Positions 1-8,069 of a stretch of DNA of 64,000 bases are shown here, piece after piece. Below the pieces are notes generated by a model. The model did no database searches. It was given only the letters and a program-made list of their open reading frames with translations, and was not told where the DNA came from. Source of the stretch: Amycolatopsis sp. A133. Its GTDB lineage: Bacteria > Actinomycetota > Actinomycetes > Mycobacteriales > Pseudonocardiaceae. Both the position numbers and the translations under genes were made by a program. The stretch lies in NCBI RefSeq assembly GCF_031082405.1, contig NZ_JAVHJU010000076.1, forward strand, positions 124,001 through 188,000, read 5' to 3'. Numbering within the stretch: the stretch's first letter is position 1; each line of letters opens with the position of its first letter.

Positions 1-935
1 CCGCCCCAGTCGCCTTGGGCGTCGGCACCCTCGGTCCACTGCGGCATCGGCGCGACCGCCCACTTGCCCGCGGTGTTCTTCAGCGAACCCGCGACGTAGC
101 CGGGGGTCCAGCCCGCGGCCGCCCACGTCCAGTACTTGCCGGAGTCGAGCGCCGCGGCCGCGTCGGCGGTGAAGAACGGGTCGGTCGCCATGAGGTGCCG
201 GTCGACGAGGTCGCCGTAGAACTCGATGACCTTCTCGCAGGCCGGATTGGTCAGGTCGATCTTCACCTGGTCCCGCGCCTTGGCCAGTGAGTAGCCGTAG
301 GGCCGGCAACCGGCCTGCCACATCAGGCCGTTGAGCCAGCCGCCGTCGCTGCCGAAGCTCGCGACGAACGCGGTGGGGTCGGCCGCCTTCAGCTTCTCCG
401 CGGCGGCCGCGTACTCGGCCCAGGTGGCCGGCACCGGGATCGCGTGCTTGTCGAAGAGGTCCTTGCGGTACATCAGCGCCATCGGGCCGCCGTCGACGGG
501 GATGGCGTAGACCTTGTCGCCGTCGGTCGACTGCTGCCAGGCCCATTCGGCGTACCGGCCCTTGTCTTCGCCGGCGCCGTACTGGGCCATGTCGACGAGC
601 GCGTCGAGGATGAGGAACGTGGGGATCTGCTGGAACTCCACCATCGCGACGTCGGGCGCTCCGGTGCCGGCGGTGAAGGCGGTCTTCAGCTTGGCGTACT
701 GGTCGGGGCCGGTACCGACGTTCGTCCAATCCACCTGGATGTCGGGGTGGGCGGCGTTGAACGCGTCGACCACGCCCTTGAACTCCGGGTACCACGCCCA
801 CACCGACACGCGCACGGGGCCGCCGGTGCCACCGTCCGCGCCGTCGCCGGAGCCGCCGCTGCACGACGTGACCGCCAGCACGCCGCCGACGGCGAGGACG
901 GAGACGAGCTTGCGCAACCCGTGGAAGCCGAGCAT
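1..935 (-). CDS. Sugar ABC transporter substrate-binding lipoprotein (partial)
   Basis: Extracellular solute-binding protein of the family 1 type that would deliver a sugar to an ABC permease. The ATG is at 935 and the frame stays open to the window edge, giving about 311 residues without a stop, so the C-terminus lies outside. The N-terminus has Lys/Arg, a hydrophobic stretch and a lipobox (V-T-S-C), followed by a Gly/Ser/Asp linker, as in lipid-anchored binding proteins. Downstream are typical elements of the fold: V-S-V-W-A-W near the start of the mature protein, A-F-N-A-A-H-P-D, and W-A-E-Y later. It diverges from a LacI regulator and LacI-type operators lie between, so repression by that regulator is likely. 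The permease genes would lie beyond position 1. The sugar cannot be inferred. Confidence 0.9.
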   Translation of the reverse strand, partial: MLGFHGLRKLVSVLAVGGVLAVTSCSGGSGDGADGGTGGPVRVSVWAWYPEFKGVVDAFNAAHPDIQVDWTNVGTGPDQYAKLKTAFTAGTGAPDVAMVEFQQIPTFLILDALVDMAQYGAGEDKGRYAEWAWQQSTDGDKVYAIPVDGGPMALMYRKDLFDKHAIPVPATWAEYAAAAEKLKAADPTAFVASFGSDGGWLNGLMWQAGCRPYGYSLAKARDQVKIDLTNPACEKVIEFYGDLVDRHLMATDPFFTADAAAALDSGKYWTWAAAGWTPGYVAGSLKNTAGKWAVAPMPQWTEGADAQGDWG

Positions 936-1023
936 TTGACAGCGCCTTTCCGCGGGCTCACGGCGGCTTCGGCCGTCACGGAACGCGATCTTCCGCAAGG
1001 CACGCCGAACCGGGAGCGAAGGG

Positions 1024-1079
1024 CAGGGACCGAACGGTGTCGCGCGCCACGGCCGGCCGGGTCTGCAGGGACCGAACGG
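1024..1079. repeat. Two exact 14-bp direct repeats
   Basis: CAGGGACCGAACGG occurs at 1024-1037 and again at 1066-1079, start to start 42 bp (about four helical turns). The repeats lie between the binding-protein gene and the LacI operators. They could be regulator or promoter elements for the minus-strand gene; no protein can be named. Confidence 0.5.
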
Positions 1080-1102
1080 ACTGCCGCCGTGGCACCGGGA
1101 TT

Positions 1103-1116
1103 TTGCTGCGCTGCAA
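1103..1116. promoter_or_regulatory. LacI-family operator 1
   Basis: TTGCTGCGCTGCAA differs at one base from the palindrome TTGCAGCGCTGCAA that many LacI-family regulators bind. It is embedded in a longer inverted repeat, TTTTGC-N6-GCAAAA (1101-1118). It lies in the divergent region between the binding-protein gene (starts 935) and lacI (starts 1252). Its centre is 32 bp, about three helical turns, from operator 2. Confidence 0.65.
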
Positions 1117-1134
1117 AAGAGTATGGACGCCGGT

Positions 1135-1148
1135 TTGCCGCGCTGCAA
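1135..1148. promoter_or_regulatory. LacI-family operator 2
   Basis: TTGCCGCGCTGCAA is a second near-palindrome of the same type, also one base from the family consensus, about 100 bp upstream of the lacI start codon. The matched spacing to operator 1 suggests that bound dimers sit on one face of the helix and control both divergent genes. Confidence 0.6.
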
Positions 1149-1251
1149 GCCCCGGTTTCGCCGGCCGGGCCCGGAAGGCTCGGGTTGTCGCCGGTCGAGG
1201 CGGCCGTGCACACTTCTCCCGGAGCGGGATCGTCCACCGAAGGAGCACGTC

Positions 1252-2301
1252 ATGCGCGATGCCACCCTGCGTGACGTCGCCCTGCTCGCGGGCGTGTCCG
1301 CCCGGACGGTCTCCAACGTCGTGAACGGCTACGCCCGCGTGTCGGAGCGGACCCGGGAGAAGGTCGAGCGGGCGCTGCTCGAGCTGAACTACCGGCCGAA
1401 CGTGCTGGCCCGCAACCTCGCACGCGGCCGGTCCGGGCAGATCGCGGTGGTCGTGCCCTACCTCGACACGCCGTACTTCGCCGAGCTGCTGCAGGCGATC
1501 ATCCCGAGGGCGCGCGAGCACGGGTACAACGTCCTCATCGACCAGACCGACGGCGACGCGGCGCACGAACGCGAGCTGATCAGCCGCGGCGCCCGCGCGT
1601 TCCTGTTCGACGGGATGATCTTCTCGCCGCTGGGGCTCGCCCAGGAGGACCTGGTCGAGATCGACCCGGACCTGCCGCTGGTCGTCCTCGGGGAACGGGT
1701 GTCCAACGGCGTGTTCGACCACGTCGGCATCGACGACGTCGAGGCGTCCCGGGCCGCCACCGCGCACCTGATCGGCCTCGGCCGCCGGCGCATCGCGGCG
1801 ATCGGCGACCAGCCCTACCCCACGGGCGAGGCCGCGCAGCTGCGCACCCGCGGCTACCGCCAGGCCCACGCGGACGCCGGCCTGCCCGTCGACGAGTCGC
1901 TGATCATCCCGACCCCGCGGTTCAACCGCGCCGACGGCTCGGGCGCCATGCGCGCCCTCCTCGCCCGCGAGGACCCGCCGGACGCCGTCTTCTGCTACAG
2001 CGATCTTGTGGCCCTGGGGGCACTTCACACCGCTTTGGAGCTCGGCCGTCGTGTGCCGGAGGACATCGCGCTGATCGGCTACGACGACATCGAAGAGGGC
2101 CGCTACTCGAACCCCGCGATCAGCACGATCTCCCCGGACAAGGTCGCGATCGCGGCAACCGCGGTCGAGCGGTTGCTGAGACGCATCGCCGGCGACGAGC
2201 CGATGCCCGGCATCGAGGTGCGCGCCGATCACCGGCTCATCGCGAGGGAAAGCACGGTCGGGAGGCCTCCCGTCGCCCGGCAGAACCCCGGAGGCACGTG
2301 A
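1252..2301 (+). CDS. LacI-family transcriptional regulator
   Basis: A 349-residue sugar-responsive repressor of usual length. The HTH is at the very N-terminus (T-L-R-D-V-A-L-L-A-G-V-S, then T-V-S-N-V-V-N-G, then the hinge R-P-N-V-L-A-R-N-L). A periplasmic-binding-protein-like effector domain follows from about residue 60 (I-A-V-V-V-P-Y-L near its start, G-Y-D-D-I near residue 280). The ATG at 1252 is preferred over an upstream in-frame ATG at 1123 because it gives the canonical HTH start and has AAGGAG six bases before it. Two operators of its own family lie 104-150 bp upstream, so autoregulation and control of the divergent transporter are likely. Confidence 0.95.
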   Translation: MRDATLRDVALLAGVSARTVSNVVNGYARVSERTREKVERALLELNYRPNVLARNLARGRSGQIAVVVPYLDTPYFAELLQAIIPRAREHGYNVLIDQTDGDAAHERELISRGARAFLFDGMIFSPLGLAQEDLVEIDPDLPLVVLGERVSNGVFDHVGIDDVEASRAATAHLIGLGRRRIAAIGDQPYPTGEAAQLRTRGYRQAHADAGLPVDESLIIPTPRFNRADGSGAMRALLAREDPPDAVFCYSDLVALGALHTALELGRRVPEDIALIGYDDIEEGRYSNPAISTISPDKVAIAATAVERLLRRIAGDEPMPGIEVRADHRLIARESTVGRPPVARQNPGGT

Positions 2302-2441
2302 CGGCAGCGGTCCCGGTGGGCTCGCCGTGCGCGGCCGTGACTCGGCACCTGCCCAGCTGCTGCCGGCGCACTTGCCCTGACCGGGACGTCGTGCCGAGAG
2401 GATCGCACTCCGATGCGCCGACAGACGCGCCCGGTGGGGCC

Positions 2442-3281
2442 TCAGCCGGTGCTGGCGGCGGTGGCCCCGGAGTCACCCGGGTTTCCGGGTGCGTACTCCG
2501 TCGGGGTGCAGCCGGTGAGCGCGCGGAAGTCGCGGTTGAAGTGGGACTGGTCGGCGTAGCCGCACCGGTGGGCGATCTCCGGCCAGGGCAGCCGGCCGGC
2601 CAGCGACGTCGCGTGCTGGAGCCGGACGACGCGGGCGAGGGTCTTCGGGCCGAACCCGAACGCCGTGCGGAAGCGGGTGGTGAGGTGCCGGCGCGTCCAC
2701 CCGGCCTCGTCGGCGAGGTCCTCGATCCGCACCCGGCCACGGGTGGCCAGGACGCGCTGCCACGCGCCGAGCACCGGCCGCGGCGGCGCCGGCGGGTCGC
2801 GCAGCCGCGCGCCGAGGAAGGCGTCGAGAACCCGGAAGTCCGGGTGTTCGCCGAGCCGCTCGGTGAGCAGTTCCGCCTCCCGGCCGAGCAGGTCGGCGAA
2901 ACCGGCGGTGGTGTTCGCCAGCTCCCGCAGCGGCATGCCGAACAGCGCGTACGCGCCGGGCGGCGTCAGGGCGACGGCGATCCCGCGGGACGGACCGGAC
3001 TGGACCACCTCCAGGGGCCGGTCGCGCAGGCCGAGCACCGGTGACACCGGCAGGTCGTGGGCGGTGCCGGCCACCCGCCGGACGGGTGCGGTGAAGTCCA
3101 GCGTCACGGTGACCAGGCCGAGCGGGGTGAACCGCCACGGCAGCGCGTCCGTGCGGTGGAAGTCGTGGAAGACGTAGCCGAGCACCGGTCCGGCCAGCCG
3201 GGGGTGGGGGCGCCCGGGACGCCGTTCGGCGGGCACGCGGACCGCGTCGCGCCGCGGCAGCACCAGCGTCCAATCCGCCAT
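2442..3281 (-). CDS. AraC-family transcriptional regulator
   Basis: A 279-residue regulator. The C-terminal 80 residues carry both AraC helix-turn-helices (I-E-D-L-A-D-E-A-G-W-T-R-R-H-L, then the signature H-R-C-G-Y-A-D-Q-S-H-F-N-R-D-F). The N-terminal 190 residues are an uncharacterised sensor domain of the type found in actinobacterial AraC proteins with R-P-H/R-L-A-G-P-V-L-G-Y motifs. It starts 56 bp from the divergent alpha/beta hydrolase, a likely target. It converges with lacI; about 140 bp between them show no gene. Confidence 0.9.
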   Translation of the reverse strand: MADWTLVLPRRDAVRVPAERRPGRPHPRLAGPVLGYVFHDFHRTDALPWRFTPLGLVTVTLDFTAPVRRVAGTAHDLPVSPVLGLRDRPLEVVQSGPSRGIAVALTPPGAYALFGMPLRELANTTAGFADLLGREAELLTERLGEHPDFRVLDAFLGARLRDPPAPPRPVLGAWQRVLATRGRVRIEDLADEAGWTRRHLTTRFRTAFGFGPKTLARVVRLQHATSLAGRLPWPEIAHRCGYADQSHFNRDFRALTGCTPTEYAPGNPGDSGATAASTG

Positions 3282-3337
3282 GCCTCATCGTACTTTCGTC
3301 CAAGACGGTTCCGGGGTGCTTTTTGTACTTTCGCCCC

Positions 3338-4243
3338 ATGAAGGACATCGGAACGTTCCGCGACCCCGCTGCCCGTGCCCGCTACTTCACCGCCTACGAC
3401 CGGGCCATGCGGCTCTGCCCGGTTCCGGACGCGGTCCTCGACGTCGACACCGCGCACGGCACGACCCGGGTGTACCGCTTCGGCCAGGGCGACGCGCCGC
3501 CGCTGGTGCTGCTCCCCGGCATGGCGGCGACTTCCGCGTGCTACGCCGATCTCCTGCCCGCGCTGGCCGCGACGGGCCCGGTCTACGCCGTCGACACGCT
3601 GGGCGAGCCGGGCCGCAGCGTGCACCGCAAGCCGCTCAGCGGGGTCGCGGACCGGGCCCGCTGCCTGGACGACGTCCTCGGTGAGCTGGGGCTCGCTTCC
3701 GTGCACCTGGCCGGCGGATCGGCGGGCGGCTGGCACTGCGTCAACCAGGCGATCCACGCCCCCGGCCGGATCGCTTCGATCAGTCTCCTGGATCCCACGA
3801 CCGTGACCGCGCCGTACAGCCGCGCGGTGATCCGGCTCGCACTGCTGTGCGCGGTGGTCCGCACCGAACGGATGCTGCGCCGGTTCGTCGTCCGGGCTTC
3901 GGGGGAAGGCGCGCTCGGCCGTCCGGAGGTCGAACTGGTCCTGTCCGGGGTGCGGGAGTACCGGCCGCGGGTGCCGTTCCCGGCGTGTCCGCCGGAGGAC
4001 CGGCTGCGCGCGTTGCGGCTGCCGGTGCTCGCGATCTTCGCCGGGCGCAGCCAGGTGCAGGACGCGGCACTGGCGGCGCGCCGCTTGGGCGCGTTCGTGC
4101 CGCACGCCGACGTCGAGGTCCGGCCCGGGCTGTCCCACGCGTTCCCCCTGCCGCCGCGGGAGCGGGACCACTTCACCGCGCGGGTACTGGCCTTCACCGG
4201 ACGGCGGCCGGCGGCCTCGCCCGTTCTCGGTCAGGAATCCTGA
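3338..4243 (+). CDS. Alpha/beta hydrolase
   Basis: A 301-residue soluble hydrolase of the alpha/beta fold. Visible elements are the oxyanion-hole strand L-V-L-L-P-G-M-A near residue 50, the nucleophile elbow G-G-S-A-G-G (Ser about 128) and a late catalytic His in G-L-S-H-A-F (about 266). The acid is probably an Asp in the preceding loop. ATG at 3338 is preferred to TTG at 3323 because the extra residues match nothing. It sits opposite the AraC gene, so the two probably form a regulator-target pair. Substrate unknown; esterase, lactonase or C-C hydrolase activity are all possible. Confidence 0.88.
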   Translation: MKDIGTFRDPAARARYFTAYDRAMRLCPVPDAVLDVDTAHGTTRVYRFGQGDAPPLVLLPGMAATSACYADLLPALAATGPVYAVDTLGEPGRSVHRKPLSGVADRARCLDDVLGELGLASVHLAGGSAGGWHCVNQAIHAPGRIASISLLDPTTVTAPYSRAVIRLALLCAVVRTERMLRRFVVRASGEGALGRPEVELVLSGVREYRPRVPFPACPPEDRLRALRLPVLAIFAGRSQVQDAALAARRLGAFVPHADVEVRPGLSHAFPLPPRERDHFTARVLAFTGRRPAASPVLGQES

Positions 4244-4288
4244 CTATCATGAAATCCGGCTACATCGGGCGAAGGCGAGGAGACGACG

Positions 4289-5305
4289 ATGCCGGTCGCC
4301 GAGCTGACCGGCGCGACCGTGGCACAGCCCCGCAGGATCGTCTTCGTCCTGTTCGACGGCATGAAGATGCTCGACGTCACCGGACCCGCGGAGGTTTTCG
4401 CCGAAGCCGGCCTGGCCGGCGGCCGGTACTCGATCGAGTACGTCTCCCCCACCGGGGAGCCGGTGACGACGTCGGTCGGGATCCGGCTGCCCGTCGGCGG
4501 CCGGGCCGCCGACACCGGGGATCCCGACACCGTCGTCGTCTCGGGCGGCGACGCCCTCGCGACCCACCCCGTTCCCCCCGAACTGGTCGCCGCCGTCCGC
4601 GAGCTGCGCCCGCGCACCCGGCGGCTGGTGTCGATCTGCACCGGCTCGTTCGCTCTCGCCGCCGCCGGGGTGCTGGCCGGGCGCCGCGCCACCACCCACT
4701 GGCGGCACACGCGGCGCCTGGCCCGCGCCCACCCCGACGTCCGGGTGCAGCCCGACGCGCTCTTCGTCGAAGACGGCGGGATCTTCACCTCCGCGGGGGT
4801 CTCGGCCGGCATCGACCTCGCACTCGCCCTCGTCGAGCAGGACCACGGACCCGAGCTGGCCCGGACCGTCGCGCGCAACCTCGTCGTCTTCATGCAGCGG
4901 CCCGGCGGTCAGTCCCAGTTCTCCGCGCCGCTGGAGATCCGCCGTCCCTCGGCACCCACCTTGCGCGCCGTCGTCGACCTGGTCTCGGCGCAGCCGGCGC
5001 TCGACCACAGCGCGAGTTCGCTGGCCTCGCGCGTGGGCGTCAGCCCCCGGCACCTCGCCCGGTTGTTCGCCGACGAGCTCGACACCACGCCCGCCAAGTA
5101 CGTCGAACAGGTACGGCTGGACCACGCCAAGGCGCTGCTGGACGCCGGTCACGGGGTGGCCGAGACGGCGCGATCGGCCGGTTTCGGGAGCTCGGAGACC
5201 ATGCGCCGCACGTTCGTGGCGCGCTTGGGCACCTCCCCCAGCCACTACCGCGCCCGGTTCGGGACGACCAGCGCGAGCCGGCGCGTCCCGGGCTCCTCCG
5301 CCTGA
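4289..5305 (+). CDS. GlxA-type regulator (DJ-1/PfpI domain plus AraC HTH)
   Basis: A 338-residue regulator made of a class I glutamine amidotransferase-like (DJ-1/PfpI) domain at about residues 15-190 and an AraC HTH pair at about 225-325. The first begins I-V-F-V-L-F-D-G-M-K-M-L-D-V and has the nucleophile-elbow sequence I-C-T-G-S-F-A-L-A with its Cys. The second contains V-G-V-S-P-R-H-L-A-R-L-F and A-G-F-G-S-S-E-T-M-R-R-T-F. This is the FtrA/GlxA architecture, in which the first domain senses a ligand rather than acting as a protease. GAGGAG lies before the ATG. It is followed by an HD-domain gene, a possible target. Confidence 0.92.
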   Translation: MPVAELTGATVAQPRRIVFVLFDGMKMLDVTGPAEVFAEAGLAGGRYSIEYVSPTGEPVTTSVGIRLPVGGRAADTGDPDTVVVSGGDALATHPVPPELVAAVRELRPRTRRLVSICTGSFALAAAGVLAGRRATTHWRHTRRLARAHPDVRVQPDALFVEDGGIFTSAGVSAGIDLALALVEQDHGPELARTVARNLVVFMQRPGGQSQFSAPLEIRRPSAPTLRAVVDLVSAQPALDHSASSLASRVGVSPRHLARLFADELDTTPAKYVEQVRLDHAKALLDAGHGVAETARSAGFGSSETMRRTFVARLGTSPSHYRARFGTTSASRRVPGSSA

Positions 5306-5412
5306 GGGACCGTGTCCGCATCTGTGGGCCCGTCGTCGGTTTCGGCGGTGGGCGAGCCCCGCGCGACCGGCAAGACTGGACGCAGTCCACAAAGCACACG
5401 ACGGAGGGCTCG

Positions 5413-6051
5413 ATGTCCGAAATCATCGCGGGAATCGGTATTCCCGGCACGGAACTCGTCCGGGAAGCGACGACGCTGGTGCGCAGCACCGCGGACGAGA
5501 CGTTGTTCCACCACTCGCGGCGCGTGTTCCTGTGGGGCTCGCTGAAAGCGGCGGCGCGCCGGCTGGACGTCGATCCGGAACTGGCCTACGTGGGCGCGCT
5601 CTTCCACGACCTGGGTCTCACCGCCCGCTACGCGACGAAGGACCGCCGGTTCGAGATCGACGGCGCGGAGGCCGCGCGCACCTTCCTGCTGGAGCACGGA
5701 CGGTCCGAAGAGGACGCGCGGACCGTCTGGCTGGCGATCGCCCTGCACACCACACCGGAGGTGCCCTTGCACCTCGCCCCGGAAGTCGCGGTGGTGACCC
5801 TCGGGGTGGAAACCGACGTACTCGGTTTCGGCCTGGACGAAATCACCGGCGAGCAGCGCGCCGAGGTCGTGGCCGCCCACCCGCGGCCGGACTTCAAGAA
5901 CCGCATCCTGCGCGCCTTCCGCGACGGCATGGCCGCCCGGCCCGACACGACGTTCGGCACCATGAACGACGACGTCCTCGCCCACTTCGACCCGTCCTTC
6001 ACCCGGAAGGACTTCGTGCGGATCATCCAGGACAACGCCTGGCCGGAATAG
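5413..6051 (+). CDS. HD-domain phosphohydrolase-like protein
   Basis: A 212-residue protein with an HD-domain signature: H-H near residues 33-34, the H-D doublet in A-L-F-H-D-L-G-L (about 65-66) and a further His in A-L-H-T-T. These residues normally bind a divalent metal. The C-terminal part (F-K-N-R-I-L-R-A-F, T-F-G-T-M-N-D-D-V) resembles cyanamide-hydratase-like members of the HD family. The ATG at 5413 follows ACGGAGGG. It lies directly after the GlxA-type regulator on the same strand (107 bp gap). Substrate unknown; a small nitrile, cyanamide or nucleotide are possibilities. Confidence 0.85.
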   Translation: MSEIIAGIGIPGTELVREATTLVRSTADETLFHHSRRVFLWGSLKAAARRLDVDPELAYVGALFHDLGLTARYATKDRRFEIDGAEAARTFLLEHGRSEEDARTVWLAIALHTTPEVPLHLAPEVAVVTLGVETDVLGFGLDEITGEQRAEVVAAHPRPDFKNRILRAFRDGMAARPDTTFGTMNDDVLAHFDPSFTRKDFVRIIQDNAWPE

Positions 6052-6204
6052 CCGGCCCCGGAAAAGGTTCTGCACCGTGCCGCCGGACGCCGTGATCGTC
6101 CAGCCGCCTCGCGGTCGCGCACCGTGATTGGGGTTGTCGGATTCGGGGTATCTGCGCAGTCCGCACCCACCGAACAGCGCCAGACCGGATCATCGAGGAC
6201 GAGC

Positions 6205-6714
6205 ATGCCTGAGCCGACCACGTCCGAGCCCCTGCCCGCCGAGCTGCGCGCGCTGGCCGCCGACGCCGAAGCGCTCGCGAACCGGACCGCGGAGGTCGCC
6301 GCCCGGCTGAAGACGGCGCCCGACGGCAACCTGCAGCGCCTCGCCCGGCCCATCGCGAAGGCGACCCACGACCTGAGCGAGTACACCGAGGAAGTCTCCC
6401 GGACCGCGGAAAACCTGGCCCGGGTCCGCGTGGCCCGCGACCCCGGTTTGTGCGACGTTCCGTGGGGCATCTGCCCGGCCCACGGCGTCACGCTGCGGGC
6501 CGGCGAAGACCGCGCCTGGTGCTCCGTCCCCGGCTGCGCCGGCGAGTGGGACTACGACCGGCTCCACACCCCGTGCGGCGAGCGGGCCGTCGCGGTCGTC
6601 ACCGACGAAGACGGCGCGGCCGGCAAGATGTGCGCGGCCCACGCGCGGGACGCCGGCGACCGGTTGGCCGGCTGCACCGTCTCCTCCCTGGATCACCGGG
6701 CCGCGAATGGCTGA
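6205..6714 (+). CDS. Cysteine-rich protein of unknown function
   Basis: A 169-residue soluble protein that I do not recognise. The N-terminal 80 residues are predicted helical (A-L-A-A-D-A-E-A-L-A-N-R-T). The C-terminal half has paired cysteines: C-D-V-P-W-G-I-C-P-A-H, then W-C-S-V-P-G-C-A-G-E-W, then a Cys in T-P-C-G-E-R and C-A-A-H-A. These resemble two zinc-ribbon-like knuckles. ATG 6205 is chosen over an ATG at 6124 because the upstream residues are low quality. There is no signal peptide. Role unknown. Confidence 0.65.
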   Translation: MPEPTTSEPLPAELRALAADAEALANRTAEVAARLKTAPDGNLQRLARPIAKATHDLSEYTEEVSRTAENLARVRVARDPGLCDVPWGICPAHGVTLRAGEDRAWCSVPGCAGEWDYDRLHTPCGERAVAVVTDEDGAAGKMCAAHARDAGDRLAGCTVSSLDHRAANG

Positions 6715-6897
6715 CCGAGCCTGATCCCGGGATGGGGCGACCACGGCAGCCGAGGTCGATCGCCCGGGCCGCAGCGCGTTTCCCCGGAACCGGAGCGGGC
6801 ACCCGGTCCCCATGACGCTGCCCTTGCCCGAGAGCCACCCGGACGGCCTCGGCCGGCCGGATCCGGCCGCCCACCGCGCCGGCCCGGTGTGATCACC

Positions 6898-7983
6898 ATG
6901 TCCGCAACCGACCAGCCCCTCGGCGAGCTCGAGGTGGTCCACGAGTTCTCCGGCGCGATGCCCACCGGGGTCAGCGTGTCCCGGCAAGGCCGCGTTTTCG
7001 TCAACTTCCCCGAGTGGGGCGACGACGTCCGCTTCACGGTCGCCGAAATCCGCGACGGCGAACTCGTCCCCTACCCCAGCCAGGCCTTCAACGACAGCAA
7101 GAGCCGGACCGACCCGGACGCGCTCGTTTCGGTGCAGAGCATCGTCGTCGATCCCGCCGACCGGCTCTGGATCCTCGACACCGGCAGCCCGCTGTTCCAG
7201 CCCACCGCCCACGGCGGACCGAAGCTCGTGTGCGTCGATCTCGCACGCGACGAGGTCGTGCGAACGATCCTGTTCCCCGAAGACGTCGCCCTGCCGACGA
7301 CCTACCTCAACGATGTCCGCTTCGACCTCGGCCGGGGGTTCGCGTTCATCACCGACTCTTCCGACCAGGGACCCAACGGGATCATCGTCGTCGACCTCGA
7401 CACCGGCGAGTGCTGGCGGCGGCTGCACGACCACCCCAGCACCAGGGCCGAAACCCCGCCGGACCTGCGCATGATCGTCGAAGGACGGGAGTTCCTGGAG
7501 CGCTCCGAAGACGGCTCCACCAGCCCGGTGCAGATGGGCGCCGACGGCATCGCGATCGGCGCCGACGGCGCTCGCCTGTACTACTGCTGCCTGGCCTCAC
7601 GCCGCTGGTGGAGCGTCGCCACCGACGCCCTGATCAACCGGGAGCACGACGACGACGCGGTCGCCGCCACGCTGATCGACGAAGGCGACAAGGGAGCCGC
7701 CGGCGACGGCATGGAGACCGACGACCAGGGCCGCCTCTACGTCACCGACGGCGAGCACAACGCCATCCACCGCCGCCACCCCGACGGCCGCTGGGAAACC
7801 GTCGTCCACGACCCGCGGCTGCTGTGGCCGGACACGCTGTCCGTCGCCGCCGGCGGGTACCTCTACGTCACGGCGAACCAGCTGCACCGCCAGGACAAGT
7901 ACCGCGGCGGCAGCGACGAACGGGAGTACCCGTACTTCCTGTTCCGCACCCCGATCGACGCCGGGCCCATCGACCTGCGCTGA
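6898..7983 (+). CDS. Major royal jelly / yellow-family beta-propeller protein
   Basis: A 361-residue protein of the MRJP/yellow family, six-bladed propellers related to SMP-30/gluconolactonases. Blade signatures visible are P-T-G-V-S-V-S-R-Q-G-R-V-F-V-N-F-P, R-L-W-I-L-D-T-G, Y-L-N-D-V-R-F-D, F-I-T-D-S-S and, late, L-Y-V-T-D-G-E-H. No signal peptide is seen, so it is probably cytoplasmic. ATG 6898 is preferred over GTG 6889. Bacterial members are poorly understood; a hydrolase or a sugar-lactone or dopachrome-type activity cannot be told apart from sequence. About 180 bp upstream hold no gene. Confidence 0.85.
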   Translation: MSATDQPLGELEVVHEFSGAMPTGVSVSRQGRVFVNFPEWGDDVRFTVAEIRDGELVPYPSQAFNDSKSRTDPDALVSVQSIVVDPADRLWILDTGSPLFQPTAHGGPKLVCVDLARDEVVRTILFPEDVALPTTYLNDVRFDLGRGFAFITDSSDQGPNGIIVVDLDTGECWRRLHDHPSTRAETPPDLRMIVEGREFLERSEDGSTSPVQMGADGIAIGADGARLYYCCLASRRWWSVATDALINREHDDDAVAATLIDEGDKGAAGDGMETDDQGRLYVTDGEHNAIHRRHPDGRWETVVHDPRLLWPDTLSVAAGGYLYVTANQLHRQDKYRGGSDEREYPYFLFRTPIDAGPIDLR

Positions 7984-8069
7984 CCGGGCCGCCGATCACC
8001 CGGATCCTTCGACGAGGCCGAGCCGGCCTCCTCCCCACGCGCCTTCCGGTGCGAGACAGTGCGGTGCTC

